Assembly: GCF_900090295.1 (NCBI RefSeq)
Contig: NZ_LT607753.1
Location: forward strand, 2,294,001-2,358,000
DNA from: Micromonospora coxensis
GTDB taxonomy: Bacteria; Actinomycetota; Actinomycetes; Mycobacteriales; Micromonosporaceae
Direction: 5' to 3'
DNA length: 64,000 bases
Shown: positions 30,855 to 40,859 of the stretch, in pieces
How positions within the stretch are numbered: position 1 is the stretch's first letter
Layout: each line of letters opens with the position of its first letter
Notes under the pieces: generated by a model
The model's database searches: none
What the model was told of the DNA's origin: nothing
What the model saw: the letters and a program-made list of their open reading frames with translations, nothing else
Translations under genes and position numbers: made by a program

Positions 30855-33800
30855 TCAGGCCGCGGCGGAGGTCCGCACCAGCGTGCGGATCTGGCGCAGC
30901 AGCACCGACAGGGCGGCCAGGTCGGCCCGCGACTCGTCGAACTCCCCCATCGCCCGGCGGGCCCGGTGGATGGAGGTGGCGTTCGACTGCTCCCACTCCT
31001 GCACCCGCTCCTGCGCGGAGAGGCTGTCCGCGGTGGAGTCGAGCACCTCGGCGGTGAGCGCGGCGAGCGCGGCGTACAGGTCGTAGCGCAGCGCCATCCG
31101 GGCCAGCGTCTGCCAGCGGTCCTCCCGCGGCAGCAGGGAGATCTTCGACAGCAGGGAGTCCACCCGGAACAGGTCGGACAGAACGAAGTAGACCGAGGCC
31201 ACCTCGTCGACGTCGCGCCCGCTCGCCGCCGCCGTCTCCACCACGTCCAGCAGACCGAAGCTGTACATCAGCCGGGTGGCCTGCTCGGCCAGCCCACGCG
31301 GCAGCCCGCGCTCGGTCATGGTGTCGATGTGCGCGGCCAGCGACTCGCGCTCGCTGCCGTGGAAACGGGTCTCCAGGTCGGGCAGGAGCCGGGCCACCCC
31401 GGCGCGCAGCCGGGCGATCTCCGCCGGCACGTCGATCGGCGAGCGCCGGTTGGTGACCAGCCAGCGCACGGCCCGGTCGAGCAGCCGCCGGGTGTCCAGG
31501 TAGACGGTGGTCTGCAACTCGGGCGAGACCTTGTTGTCCAGCGCCTCGACCGCGTCCCACAGCTCGCGCAGGCCGAAGACCTCCCGCACCACCACGTACG
31601 CCCGGATCACGTCCGCCGCCGAGGCGGCGGTCTCCTCGACCACCCGGAAGACGAACGAGATGCCGCCCCGGTTGATCGCCTCGTTGACCAGCACCGTGGT
31701 CACGATGTCGCGGCGCAGCCGGTGCTGGGCCATCCGGTCGGCGAAGCGCTGGCGCATCGGCGTCGGGAAGTAGTTGACCAGGACCTCGGTCGTCCACTCC
31801 TCGTCCGCGAGCCCCTCCGCCAGGATCTCCCGCTCCAGGACGATCTTGACGTACGCGAGCAGCACCGCGAACTCCGGCGCGGTCAGCCCGGACTCGCTGC
31901 GCACCGCCAGTTCCTCGTCCGGCGGCAGCGCCTCCAGGGCCCGGTCGATCTGGCCCGCCCGCTCCAACTCGTTGATCATCCGGCGGTGCACCGGGAGCAG
32001 GCTGGCCGCCTGGGCCTGGGCGTTGTTGATCGCCCGCGCCTGGTCGTAGTTGTCCCGCAGCACCAGCTCGGCGACCTCGTCGGTCATCTGGGCGAGCAGC
32101 TCGTCGCGCTGGGCGACGTCCAGCGCCCCGTCGGCGACCGCGGTGTTGAGCAGGATCTTGATGTTCACCTCGTGGTCGGAGCAGTCCACCCCGGCCGCGT
32201 TGTCGATGAAGTCGGTGTAGATCCGGCCGCCGGTCAGGGCGTACTCGATCCGGCCGAGCTGGGTGCAGCCCAGGTTGCCGCCCTCGCCGACCACCCGGCA
32301 CCGCAGGCTCTTGCCGTCCACCCGGATCGCGTCGTTGGACTTGTCGCCCACCTCCGCGTTGGTCTGGCTGCTGGCCTTCACGTACGTGCCGATGCCGCCG
32401 TTCCAGAACAGGTCGACCGGCGCGGTCAGGATCGCCTTCATCAGCTCCTGCGGGCTGAGTTGCGTGACCTCGTCGTCGAGGCCGAGCACCGCGCGGACCT
32501 GCGGCGAGACCGGCACCGACTTGGCGGTCCGCGGGTAGATGCCGCCACCTTCGCTGATCAGGCTCCGGTCGTAGTCCTCCCAGGACGACCGGGGCAGATC
32601 GAACAGGCGCTTGCGCTCGTCCCACGAGGTGGCCGCGTCCGGGTCCGGATCGAGGAAGATGTGCCGGTGGTCGAAGGCGGCCACCAGCCGGATGTGCTTC
32701 GACAGCAGCATCCCGTTGCCGAACACGTCGCCGGACATGTCGCCGACGCCGACCACGGTGAAGTCCTGGGTCTGGGTGTCGTGCCCCATCTCCCGGAAGT
32801 GCCGCTTGACCGACTCCCAGGCGCCCCGGGCGGTGATGCCCATCTTCTTGTGGTCGTAGCCGGCCGAGCCGCCGGAGGCGAACGCGTCGCCCAGCCAGAA
32901 CTGGTGCGCGGTGGAGATCTCGTTGGCGATGTCGGAGAAGGTGGCCGTCCCCTTGTCCGCCGCGACCACCATGTACGGGTCGTCGCCGTCGTGCCGGACC
33001 ACGTCCTCCGGCGGCACGATCTCACCGCTGACGATGTTGTCCGTGACGTCGAGCAGCGCGGAGATGAACTCCTTGTAGCAGGCCACCGCCTCGTCCCGGT
33101 CGCCCGGCTTCTGCTTGAGCACGAAGCCGCCCTTGGCGCCCACCGGCACGATCACGGCGTTCTTCACCATCTGCGCCTTGACCAGGCCGAGCACCTCGGT
33201 ACGGAAGTCCTCCCGCCGGTCGGACCAGCGCAACCCGCCCCGGGCCACCGGCCCGAACCGCAGGTGCACGCCCTCGAACCGGGGCGAGTAGACGAAGATC
33301 TCGAACTTCGGTCGCGGGGCCGGCAGGTCCGGAATGGCCTGCGGGTCCAGCTTGAACGCCACGTACGACTTCGGCCGCCCACCGGCGCGCTTCTGGTAGA
33401 AGCTGGTCCGCAGGGTGGCCTGGATCAGCGTCAGGTACGACCGCAGGATCCGGTCCTGGTCGAGGCTGGCCACGTCGTCCAGCGCCTCGCCGATCGCGGT
33501 GACCAGCTCGCCGCTGCGCTGCCGGCGCTCCTGCGCGGTCAGCCCGCCCGGGGCGAACCGGCTCTCGAAGAGCTCCACCAGCAGCGCCGCGATCCGCGGG
33601 TACGCGATGAAGGTGTGCTCCATGTACTCCTGGGAGTACACCGCGCCGGCCTGCCGCAGGTACTTCGCGTACGCCCGCAGCACCACCACCTGCCGCCAGG
33701 TGAGGCCGCCGCGCAGCACCAGCTCGTTGAAGCCGTCCACCTCGGCCTCGCCCCGCCAGGCGGCGGCGAAGGCGTTCTCCACGTGCGGGCGCACCTCGGC

Positions 33801-35903
33801 CAGCTCCTGGTGCCCCTCGGGCAGCTGGAGGCCGAAGTCGTACAGGAAGACCCGGCCGTCGATCCGGTCCACCTCGTACGGGTGCTCGTCGACCACCCGC
33901 ACGCCCAGCGAGTGCAGCACCGGCAGCACGGCGGAGAGCATCATCGGCTCGCCGTACCGGTAGACCTTGAACCGGACGTCCATCGTGTCGTCGACGGCGC
34001 CGTCGCCGCCCGCCCGTGGGGCGAGCTGCTTGCGGAACAGGTGCATCTCCAGCTGGCCGGGCTCCTCCAGCAGCTCCAGCTTGGCCAGGTCCTTCATCGC
34101 CTCGTACGGCGTGTGCCCGTCCTTGTAGCCCTCCGGGAAGGCGTCGGCGTACCGGGCGAACAGGTGCTTGGCCTGCTCGTCGCCGAGCTTGCGCTCCAGC
34201 ACCAGCCGGTAGTCGTCGTCCCAGAGCCGGGTCGCGTCGGCCAGCTCCTCGGCGAGCAGGTCGGCGTCGATGTCCCCGGGCGGGTTGGTCGGGTCGGTCC
34301 GGACGATGAAGTGCACCCGGGCCAGCATCGACTCGGTGACCCGGGTGGTGTAGTCCACCCCGACACCGTTCAGCTCCCGCAGCAGGATGTCCTGCATGCG
34401 CAGCCGGTTCTGGGTGGTGAACCGGTCCCGGGGCAGGTAGATCAGGCAGGAGATGAACCGCCCGTACGCGTCCCGGCGCAGGAACACCCGCAGCTGGCGG
34501 CGACCCGCCATGCGCAGCACCCCGGTCACCGCGTGGTACAGGTCGTCGGTCTTGATCTGGAACAGCTCGTCGCGCGGGTAGGTCTCCAGGATCTGCAGCA
34601 GGTCCTTGCCGGAGTGGCTGCGCAGGCTCAGGCCGGAGCGGTCCAGCACCTCGGCGACCTTGCGCCGGACCACCGGCAGCTCCTGCACACTGGTCCGGTA
34701 CGCGGCGGTGGAGAACAGACCCAGGAAGCGCCGCTCGCCGACCACCTGGCCGGCCTCGTCGAAGATCTTGAAACCGATGTAGTCGAGGTACGCCGAGCGG
34801 TGCACGGTGGCCCGCGAGTTCGCCTTGGTGATGATCAGCAGCCGCTTCTCCATCACCTTCTCGTGCGCCTCGGGGGTCATCGACGACAGCGACCGGGCCT
34901 CCGGCGAGTCCGACCGCAGGATGCCCAGGCCGGTGCCGAGCACCGCCTCCAGCCCCGGGCCCCGCCCGTCGCCGTCGACCAGCCGGTACTCCCGGTAGCC
35001 GAGGAAGGTGAAGTGGTCGTGGGCCAGCCAGCGCAGCAGCTCCACCGAGTCGGTGATGTCCTTCTCCGGCACCGGCGGGCGGTTGTCGGAGGTCCGGGCG
35101 GCGGCCAGCTCGTCGGCGAGCGCCAGCGCCCGCTGGCGCATCTTCGGCCAGTCCTCCACGGCCTCACGCACATCGGTGAGCACCCGCTGCAACTCGCGAC
35201 GCAGCTTCTCCCGCTCGTCCGGGTCGCGCACCGGGTCGATCTCGATCCGCATCCAGCTCTCGACCAGGTCGCCGGCGATCGCGTCGTCCGGCTCCACGTC
35301 GGCGGAGACCTCGGTCAGCCGGCCGAGCGGCTCCCGTCGCACCACGACCAGCGGGTGCACCAGCAGGTGCACGTCCAGGTGGTGGGAGTTCAGCAACGCG
35401 GTCACCGAATCGACCAGGAACGGCATGTCGTCCGTGACGATCTCGATGACCGTGTGGTGCTGCTCGGCGTCGGGCTCGTGGATCCGCAACTTCAACTCGC
35501 CCGGCACCCGTTGCTGGGCGAGGTCCCGGTGCGCGCGGGCCGCGTCGAGCATCTCCTCCGCGGTGAACCCGATCAGCTCCTCGTCCGGCGCGAAGCGCCA
35601 GAACCGGCCCACCAGTGTCGCCGCGTCGTGGTCGTCGCCGGCCAGCGCCACCGCCTGCGCCACCAGGCGTTCCGCGTTGGGCACCGGCTCGTCGAGTTCG
35701 GTGTCCTCCGCCTCGTCGCCGAGCGCCTCCATGGGCAGTCCCAGCTCGTAGAGGGTGTCGATACTCGAACCGGTCATCCCGGTCACTCCTGTGTCGAGTC
35801 GGCCGAAGCCGTCCCCGTCGGTCGCCGAATCGAAGCTGTCGTCCCGGCCGGTGTCAGCCTGCCGGAGGTCGGGTCCCGGTTTGATCGCCGGACGCCGGTC
35901 CAT
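30855..35903 (-). CDS. gdh: NAD-specific glutamate dehydrogenase, large (GDH180 type)
   Basis: Oxidative deamination of L-glutamate to 2-oxoglutarate and ammonia with NAD. At 1682 residues it is of the large L-GDH180 class known from Streptomyces. The N-terminal half contains ACT-like regulatory regions (HHTVIEIVTDDMPFLVDSVTALLNSHHLDVHLLVHP). The catalytic core is in the C-terminal half: PRFEGVHLRFGPVARGGLRWSDR, VKNAVIVPVGAKGGFV with the catalytic Lys, VVGVGDMSGDVFGNG in the dinucleotide domain, and EGGNLGCTQLGRIEYAL. ATG 35903 is preferred over a GTG nine bases upstream because GAGGGGAG then has proper spacing. It is a single-gene unit. Confidence 0.95.
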   Translation of the reverse strand: MDRRPAIKPGPDLRQADTGRDDSFDSATDGDGFGRLDTGVTGMTGSSIDTLYELGLPMEALGDEAEDTELDEPVPNAERLVAQAVALAGDDHDAATLVGRFWRFAPDEELIGFTAEEMLDAARAHRDLAQQRVPGELKLRIHEPDAEQHHTVIEIVTDDMPFLVDSVTALLNSHHLDVHLLVHPLVVVRREPLGRLTEVSADVEPDDAIAGDLVESWMRIEIDPVRDPDEREKLRRELQRVLTDVREAVEDWPKMRQRALALADELAAARTSDNRPPVPEKDITDSVELLRWLAHDHFTFLGYREYRLVDGDGRGPGLEAVLGTGLGILRSDSPEARSLSSMTPEAHEKVMEKRLLIITKANSRATVHRSAYLDYIGFKIFDEAGQVVGERRFLGLFSTAAYRTSVQELPVVRRKVAEVLDRSGLSLRSHSGKDLLQILETYPRDELFQIKTDDLYHAVTGVLRMAGRRQLRVFLRRDAYGRFISCLIYLPRDRFTTQNRLRMQDILLRELNGVGVDYTTRVTESMLARVHFIVRTDPTNPPGDIDADLLAEELADATRLWDDDYRLVLERKLGDEQAKHLFARYADAFPEGYKDGHTPYEAMKDLAKLELLEEPGQLEMHLFRKQLAPRAGGDGAVDDTMDVRFKVYRYGEPMMLSAVLPVLHSLGVRVVDEHPYEVDRIDGRVFLYDFGLQLPEGHQELAEVRPHVENAFAAAWRGEAEVDGFNELVLRGGLTWRQVVVLRAYAKYLRQAGAVYSQEYMEHTFIAYPRIAALLVELFESRFAPGGLTAQERRQRSGELVTAIGEALDDVASLDQDRILRSYLTLIQATLRTSFYQKRAGGRPKSYVAFKLDPQAIPDLPAPRPKFEIFVYSPRFEGVHLRFGPVARGGLRWSDRREDFRTEVLGLVKAQMVKNAVIVPVGAKGGFVLKQKPGDRDEAVACYKEFISALLDVTDNIVSGEIVPPEDVVRHDGDDPYMVVAADKGTATFSDIANEISTAHQFWLGDAFASGGSAGYDHKKMGITARGAWESVKRHFREMGHDTQTQDFTVVGVGDMSGDVFGNGMLLSKHIRLVAAFDHRHIFLDPDPDAATSWDERKRLFDLPRSSWEDYDRSLISEGGGIYPRTAKSVPVSPQVRAVLGLDDEVTQLSPQELMKAILTAPVDLFWNGGIGTYVKASSQTNAEVGDKSNDAIRVDGKSLRCRVVGEGGNLGCTQLGRIEYALTGGRIYTDFIDNAAGVDCSDHEVNIKILLNTAVADGALDVAQRDELLAQMTDEVAELVLRDNYDQARAINNAQAQAASLLPVHRRMINELERAGQIDRALEALPPDEELAVRSESGLTAPEFAVLLAYVKIVLEREILAEGLADEEWTTEVLVNYFPTPMRQRFADRMAQHRLRRDIVTTVLVNEAINRGGISFVFRVVEETAASAADVIRAYVVVREVFGLRELWDAVEALDNKVSPELQTTVYLDTRRLLDRAVRWLVTNRRSPIDVPAEIARLRAGVARLLPDLETRFHGSERESLAAHIDTMTERGLPRGLAEQATRLMYSFGLLDVVETAAASGRDVDEVASVYFVLSDLFRVDSLLSKISLLPREDRWQTLARMALRYDLYAALAALTAEVLDSTADSLSAQERVQEWEQSNATSIHRARRAMGEFDESRADLAALSVLLRQIRTLVRTSAAA

Positions 35904-36195
35904 CGGTGCCACTCCCCTCGACCCACCGCGTTGTGGGTCACTCTGCCGCCCAGCCTAGGCCCTGCCGCTCTGTCCGTTCGTCGGCGGACCACCGGCCGGA
36001 CGTCCGGTTCGGGACTCTGTCCTTTCACCCGTTGCAGACGCGTGGTCGGCCGGTCGCGGAGTACCCCGACTCGCGATGTTCATCACACTGCCGCGGGAGC
36101 CTGTTCACGCAGCGTGCGGCCGCGCGGGTCGGTGCGGCGGGCCGGACCGTACTAGCGTGCGAAGCGGCACCGTGACCGCGGAGGAGTAAGGCTTC

Positions 36196-38154
36196 ATGAC
36201 CCTGTCGTACCCGTACCGCCGTTTGCGCACGCGTCCCCGTCCGACACTCTCGGCGCTGGCCGTCACCGCGCTGCTGGCCGGCGTGCTCGTCGGGTGTTCC
36301 GACGGGGACGGGCCGGAGCGGACCGTGGACGCCTTCCTCGACGGCTGGCGCTCGGGGGACCTGAACGCGGTCGGCTTCATCGACCCGACCGGGGCGCGGC
36401 TGCCCGCCGCCGACGTCACGAAGGAGATCAAGGAACTCTCCGGCGAGTTGGCCGCCACCCCGCCCACCCTGCGCCGCACCGGCGAGCCCGAGATCACCAA
36501 GGACATCGCCACCGCGAAGATCCGGGTGGAGTGGAAGCTGCCCGGGGACACCACCTGGGCGTACGACCGGCCGGTGCGGCTGCGGCAGGGCCGCGACGAC
36601 CAGTGGCAGCTGATCTGGGAGCCGACGCTCGTCCAGGAACAGCTGGAGAAGGGTGACCGGCTGACCGTACGCCGGGAGCGGCCCACCCGCGCGGCGGTGC
36701 TGGACGCCGCCGGGCAGCCGATCGTCGCGCCCCGGCCGGTGGTCCGGGTGGGCGTGCAGCCCTCCCAGGTCCCCGACCCGGCCGCCCTGGCCCGCCGGCT
36801 CGACGCCGCGTTCAAGGCGATCCGGCCGGCGATCACTCCCCCGGTGGACGTCTCCGACCTGCCCCGCCGCATGAAGGAGGCCGACCCGGACGCGTTCGTC
36901 GAGGTGGTCACCCTGCGGGAGGAGGCGTACCGGCAGATCAAGCCCCGCATCCACGACTTGCCCGGCACCCTGTTCCCCACCGAGCAGCGCGACCTCGCGC
37001 CGACCCGGGAGTTCGCCCGGGCCCTGCTCGGCTCGGTCGACGAGGCGACGGCCGACGACCTCGCCGCCCGCCCGGACGCGGTCGCCCGGGGCGACCAGGT
37101 GGGTCACGGCGGCCTCCAGGGCCGCTACGACGACCGGCTGCGCGGCGTCCCCGGGGTGGCCGTGCTGATCCAGCGGCCCGGTCCGGACGGCAAGCCGACC
37201 CCCGGCCCGGAGGTGCACCGGCAGGAGCCGCAGCCGGGGCAGCCGTTGAAGACCACCCTCGACGTCGCCACCCAGAACGCGGCCGACGGCGCGCTGCGCG
37301 GCGAGAAGCGCCGCTCCGCCCTGGTGGCGGTGCGGATCAGCGACGGCGCGGTGCTCGCCGCCGCCAACGGCCCCGGCGCGGCCGGCGAGAACCTCGCCTT
37401 CACCGCCCAGGTGCCGCCCGGCTCCACCTTCAAGATGGTCAGCGCGCTCGGCCTGCTGGACCGGGGCGCGGTCACCGCCGACACCGTCGTGGACTGCCCG
37501 AAGACCCGTGAGGTCGACGGTCGCTCGTTCAAGAACTCCGACGACTTCGTGCTGGGCAGGGTGCCGTTCCGGACGGACTTCGCGAAGTCCTGCAACACCG
37601 CCTTCGTCACGCTGGCGCCGCAGCTGGGGCCGGACGGGCTCGCCGTCACCGGCCGTACCCTCGGCCTGGAGGGGCAGTGGGAGCTCGGGATCGACGCGTT
37701 CACCGGCAAGGTCTCCGCCAACGGCGGCCCGACCGAGCAGGCCGCCGCGGCGATCGGCCAGGGCACCACCGTGGTCAGCCCGCTCGCCATGGCCGGCGCC
37801 ACCGCCGCCGTGGCCCGGGGTCGCTTCACCCAGCCGAAGCTGCTGCTCGACCCGGCGCCGGCCAAGACGGCCGAGCCCGGCCCGCAGCTCAAGGCCGAGT
37901 CGGTCGAGCCGCTGCGGGCGATGATGCGCGAGGTGGTCACGGCCGGCACGGCGAAGGCGCTCGCCGACGTCGCCGGCGGCCCGGTGCACGGCAAGACCGG
38001 CACCGCCGAGTACGACGACAACCCCGCGCACACCCACGCCTGGTTCGTCGGCTGGCAGGGGGACGTGGCGTTCGCGGTCTTCGTCGAGCAGGGCGGGTCG
38101 AGCACGTCGAGCGCGGTCCCGATCGCCGACCGCTTCCTCCGCGCCCTGAACTGA
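36196..38154 (+). CDS. Lipoprotein penicillin-binding protein (class B transpeptidase)
   Basis: Peptidoglycan D,D-transpeptidase of 652 residues on the outer membrane face. A hydrophobic signal ends in a lipobox L-V-G-C (Cys34). Residues ~38-150 are an NTF2-like MecA-type N-terminal domain (ERTVDAFLDGWRSGDL). A dimerisation domain follows, and the transpeptidase has all three motifs: S410-T-F-K, S465-C-N and K600-T-G-T. The NTF2-like domain relates it to the PBP2a/PBP3 group, which includes low-affinity enzymes, but resistance cannot be inferred. It is divergent from the dehydrogenase gene and ends at a large hairpin. Confidence 0.93.
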   Translation: MTLSYPYRRLRTRPRPTLSALAVTALLAGVLVGCSDGDGPERTVDAFLDGWRSGDLNAVGFIDPTGARLPAADVTKEIKELSGELAATPPTLRRTGEPEITKDIATAKIRVEWKLPGDTTWAYDRPVRLRQGRDDQWQLIWEPTLVQEQLEKGDRLTVRRERPTRAAVLDAAGQPIVAPRPVVRVGVQPSQVPDPAALARRLDAAFKAIRPAITPPVDVSDLPRRMKEADPDAFVEVVTLREEAYRQIKPRIHDLPGTLFPTEQRDLAPTREFARALLGSVDEATADDLAARPDAVARGDQVGHGGLQGRYDDRLRGVPGVAVLIQRPGPDGKPTPGPEVHRQEPQPGQPLKTTLDVATQNAADGALRGEKRRSALVAVRISDGAVLAAANGPGAAGENLAFTAQVPPGSTFKMVSALGLLDRGAVTADTVVDCPKTREVDGRSFKNSDDFVLGRVPFRTDFAKSCNTAFVTLAPQLGPDGLAVTGRTLGLEGQWELGIDAFTGKVSANGGPTEQAAAAIGQGTTVVSPLAMAGATAAVARGRFTQPKLLLDPAPAKTAEPGPQLKAESVEPLRAMMREVVTAGTAKALADVAGGPVHGKTGTAEYDDNPAHTHAWFVGWQGDVAFAVFVEQGGSSTSSAVPIADRFLRALN

Positions 38155-38181
38155 CCGTCCCGTCCCGTCCCCGGCCCGTCC

Positions 38182-38241
38182 CCGGTTTGCGGCGTGTCGC
38201 GGTGTCCCTCGGCCCGGGATACCGCAACACGCCGCAACCGG
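38182..38241. terminator. Long imperfect hairpin terminator
   Basis: CCGGTTTGCGGCGTGT-c-GCGGT-g-TCCC (from 38182) pairs with GGGA-t-ACCGC-a-ACACGCCGCAACCGG (to 38241), a stem of about 26 positions with a few mismatches, between convergent genes. Confidence 0.72.
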
Positions 38242-38301
38242 TGTGGATCAGTCGCCAGGACGCGGGCGGTGGTGGCCGGGGGGAGAGGGAGGGAGCTTGG
38301 C

Positions 38302-39660
38302 TCAGGCGATGCCGGCGGGTGGCTCGGTGGGTTCGTCGCCGGCCTCCGGGGGCGGCACCCGGCGCAGCAGGCCGGGCCCGGCCGAGGCGGGCGGCCCGAC
38401 CGGCTCCACGACCACCGGGACCATCTCCGGTGGCGCGGCCGGCCTCGGCACCGGGCGGGCGTCCGGGCTCCCCGCCGCTTCGGGCACCGGATAGCCCGGC
38501 GCGGGGTCGACGTCGGCCGCCCTCACAGCACCGTCCGCCACCGCGCCGAGGCCGTCCGACAGCGCGCCCCGAGCGGCCGAGAGGGAAGCGCCCGGCGCGG
38601 CCGACCGGGAACCGGAGCCGGCGGGCGGGCCGGCGGGGTGACCGTCCGCCGCCGAGTCGGGGCCGGCGACGACGTCCGGCCGCCGCGCGGTCCGTACCCG
38701 GGGCACCGCCGACGGCGGCGGCAGCAGCCGGGGCGGCACCGCCTCCGGCGCCGAGACCGGGGCCAGCCCGGCGACCACGGTGTTGACGATCTCGGCGGCG
38801 TACGAGCCGTCCGGGTCGTAGTCGGGGTCGAAGACGGTCAGCTCGACGCCGAGGCAGTGCGGGGTGTCGACCAGGCCGGCGAGGAGGATCTCCAGCTCGG
38901 CGAAGGCGATCCCGCCCGGGTCCGGCGCGTCGACCGCCGGCATCACCGCCGGGTCCAGCACGTCCACGTCGATGTGCACCCAGTAGCCGGCGCAGTCGGC
39001 CAGCTGCTCGTGCGCCCACTGGGCGGACCGGGCCGCCCCCTCGGCGCGCAGCGCCGGCACCGGACGGGTGGTGATCCCGGCGGCCTGCAGGTCGAGGCGG
39101 TACTCGTCCTGGGCCCGGATGCCGAGCACCACCACGTCGATGTCGCGGAAGTAGGGACGCCGCCCCTCGATGGCCGCCAGGTCGGCCTGCCCGCGCCCGG
39201 TGACCAGGGCCAGGTCCTCCCCGGCCGCCGCGCCGACGTAGGAGGCGTTGCCGGGGTGCCGGAAGTCGGAGTGGCCGTCGACGAAGACCAGCCCGATCCG
39301 CCCGCCGACCGCCTCGCCGAGCCGGTGCATGGCCAACGCCGAGCCGAGCAGCACCGAGCAGTCGCCCCCGAGCACCAGCGGGAACTCGCCCCGGTCGATG
39401 ATCGCGCCGATCCGGTCGGCGAGCGCCACCGAGTACCCGGAGATCTCCCGGGCGTGGCAGACCCCGTCACCGGGACGCCAGTCGCCCGGGTCGTACCGGG
39501 GCGGGGTGAGGCAGCCGGCGTCGCGGGCGCGCAGCCGGGCGAGCAGCCCGTGGTCGCGCAGCGCGCCGGGCGCCTTGGCGCAGCCGGGGACGGAGGTGGA
39601 CGTGGGCGGGCGCAGTCCGAGGTTCGTCGGCGCGTCGAGGACGGCGATCCGGCGCATCAT
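38302..39660 (-). CDS. Arginase-family ureohydrolase with long disordered tail
   Basis: The first ~300 of 452 residues are a ureohydrolase domain that should use a binuclear Mn centre. Metal motifs: LGGDCSVLLG, where the first ligand His of GGDHS is Cys; VFVDGHSDFR, which keeps Asp, His and Asp; and HIDVDVLDP, which keeps both Asp. The usual loop residues and ELTVFDPDYDPDG follow. The C-terminal ~150 residues are Pro/Ala/Arg-rich without predicted structure, an unusual extension. Substrate (arginine, agmatine, guanidinobutyrate or other) cannot be named. No arginine or agmatine pathway genes are nearby. Start is the first of two ATG codons at 39660. Confidence 0.82.
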   Translation of the reverse strand: MMRRIAVLDAPTNLGLRPPTSTSVPGCAKAPGALRDHGLLARLRARDAGCLTPPRYDPGDWRPGDGVCHAREISGYSVALADRIGAIIDRGEFPLVLGGDCSVLLGSALAMHRLGEAVGGRIGLVFVDGHSDFRHPGNASYVGAAAGEDLALVTGRGQADLAAIEGRRPYFRDIDVVVLGIRAQDEYRLDLQAAGITTRPVPALRAEGAARSAQWAHEQLADCAGYWVHIDVDVLDPAVMPAVDAPDPGGIAFAELEILLAGLVDTPHCLGVELTVFDPDYDPDGSYAAEIVNTVVAGLAPVSAPEAVPPRLLPPPSAVPRVRTARRPDVVAGPDSAADGHPAGPPAGSGSRSAAPGASLSAARGALSDGLGAVADGAVRAADVDPAPGYPVPEAAGSPDARPVPRPAAPPEMVPVVVEPVGPPASAGPGLLRRVPPPEAGDEPTEPPAGIA

Positions 39661-39725
39661 GGGCTCCCGTCCTCGGTGGTCGGGCGGGCCGGCGGTGCGC
39701 CGGCCCGCGCTGGCGTGCGACGAAC

Positions 39726-40646
39726 TCAGAACAGTGCGCTGGCCAGGGCTCGGCGGGCCGAGGCGACGGCGGGGTCGTCCGGGCCGGCGACGGTGAAGAG
39801 CGAGACCAGGTGCTGGCGCACCTTCTCCCGGTCCTCGCCGGCGGTGCGCCGGACCAGGCCGACCAGGCGGGCGTACGCCTGCTCGGCCATGCCGCTGAGC
39901 ACCTCGACGTCGGCGGCGAGGAGCTGGGCCTCGACGTCGTCGGGGGCCTGCGCGGCGGCGGCGAGCGCGGCCTGCGGGTCCGCGCCGGCGACCCGGCGGG
40001 CCAGCCCGACCTGGGCCAGGCCGGCCTCGGCCGCCGCGTCCGCCGGGGACTCGGCCAGGATCTTGCGGTACGCCCGCTCGGCGGCCTCCAGGTCACCGCT
40101 CATCAGGGCGTCGTCGGCCTCGTCGAGGCGGGGGTCCTCCGGCTCGGCGACGGCGACGCCGCCGGCCTTGAGGACGGCCTGGAGCCACTGGCGGAGCTGG
40201 GCCTCCGGCACCACGCCGGAGAACGCGTCGACGGGCTGGCCGCCGACGACCGCGTAGACCATCGGGATGCCCTGCACCCGGAACATCTGGGCGATGCGCG
40301 GGTTGGCGTCCACGTCGACCTTGGCGAGCACCCACGCCCCGCCACCCTCGGCGGCCAGCCGCTCCAGCACCGGGGAGAGCTGCTTGCAGGGCTCGCACCA
40401 CTCGGCCCAGAAGTCGACGACCACGGGTGTGCTGAGCGAGCGCTCCAGGACCTCGGACTGGAAGGTCGCCTCGGTCACGTCGACCACGGTCACCGCGCCG
40501 CCTGCGGGGCCGCCCGGCAGGCCGGTGGGCGGACCGGCCTGGGCCGGTGTGGTGGGACGGGGGTTGGCCGGCGGTGTGCTGCGCAGTGCGCTGAGGTCGA
40601 CCGCGCCGCGGGTGAAGATCGACGAAGTCATCCGTGGGTCGCTCAT
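39726..40646 (-). CDS. Thioredoxin-TPR co-chaperone (CnoX/YbbN-like)
   Basis: Protein of 306 residues. After a Pro-rich ~50-residue leader comes a thioredoxin domain ([36 protein letters not shown]) with active site WCEPC, and then a C-terminal TPR-like region ([26 protein letters not shown] onward). This layout matches YbbN/CnoX, a holdase that protects proteins from chlorine stress and hands them to chaperones. The CEPC site keeps both cysteines, so redox activity is possible. ATG 40646; single gene, 65 bases upstream of the arginase-family gene start on the same strand. Confidence 0.88.
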   Translation of the reverse strand: MSDPRMTSSIFTRGAVDLSALRSTPPANPRPTTPAQAGPPTGLPGGPAGGAVTVVDVTEATFQSEVLERSLSTPVVVDFWAEWCEPCKQLSPVLERLAAEGGGAWVLAKVDVDANPRIAQMFRVQGIPMVYAVVGGQPVDAFSGVVPEAQLRQWLQAVLKAGGVAVAEPEDPRLDEADDALMSGDLEAAERAYRKILAESPADAAAEAGLAQVGLARRVAGADPQAALAAAAQAPDDVEAQLLAADVEVLSGMAEQAYARLVGLVRRTAGEDREKVRQHLVSLFTVAGPDDPAVASARRALASALF

Positions 40647-40859
40647 GGTTACCTAGTCTCGCACGGACCCCGCGAAACTCAGATCAACCGCGACGCCGAC
40701 AGTTGCCACTCTCACCCCTGCTCATGAGCCCTCCGCACCGCCCGTGACCACGGCGGAGCCGGACCACCCCCGCGCCCGGACGACAGGCGTCGGGGAAAAG
40801 TCGCTGATGCGACATCCCACCCGGCGACGACGGCGCGACCGCGGGGGCGGCGGTGGTGG

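Noticed and set aside
30966..36155. Open frame of about 1729 codons on the + strand
   Set aside because: It is the antisense shadow of NAD-glutamate dehydrogenase; the translation is low-complexity (Arg, Gly, Val, His) without motifs. Long antisense frames are usual at this G+C.
40647..40859. Possible small RNA or gene between the thioredoxin and icmA genes
   Set aside because: 213 bases without a good ribosome site, stable hairpin or promoter; nothing supportable.
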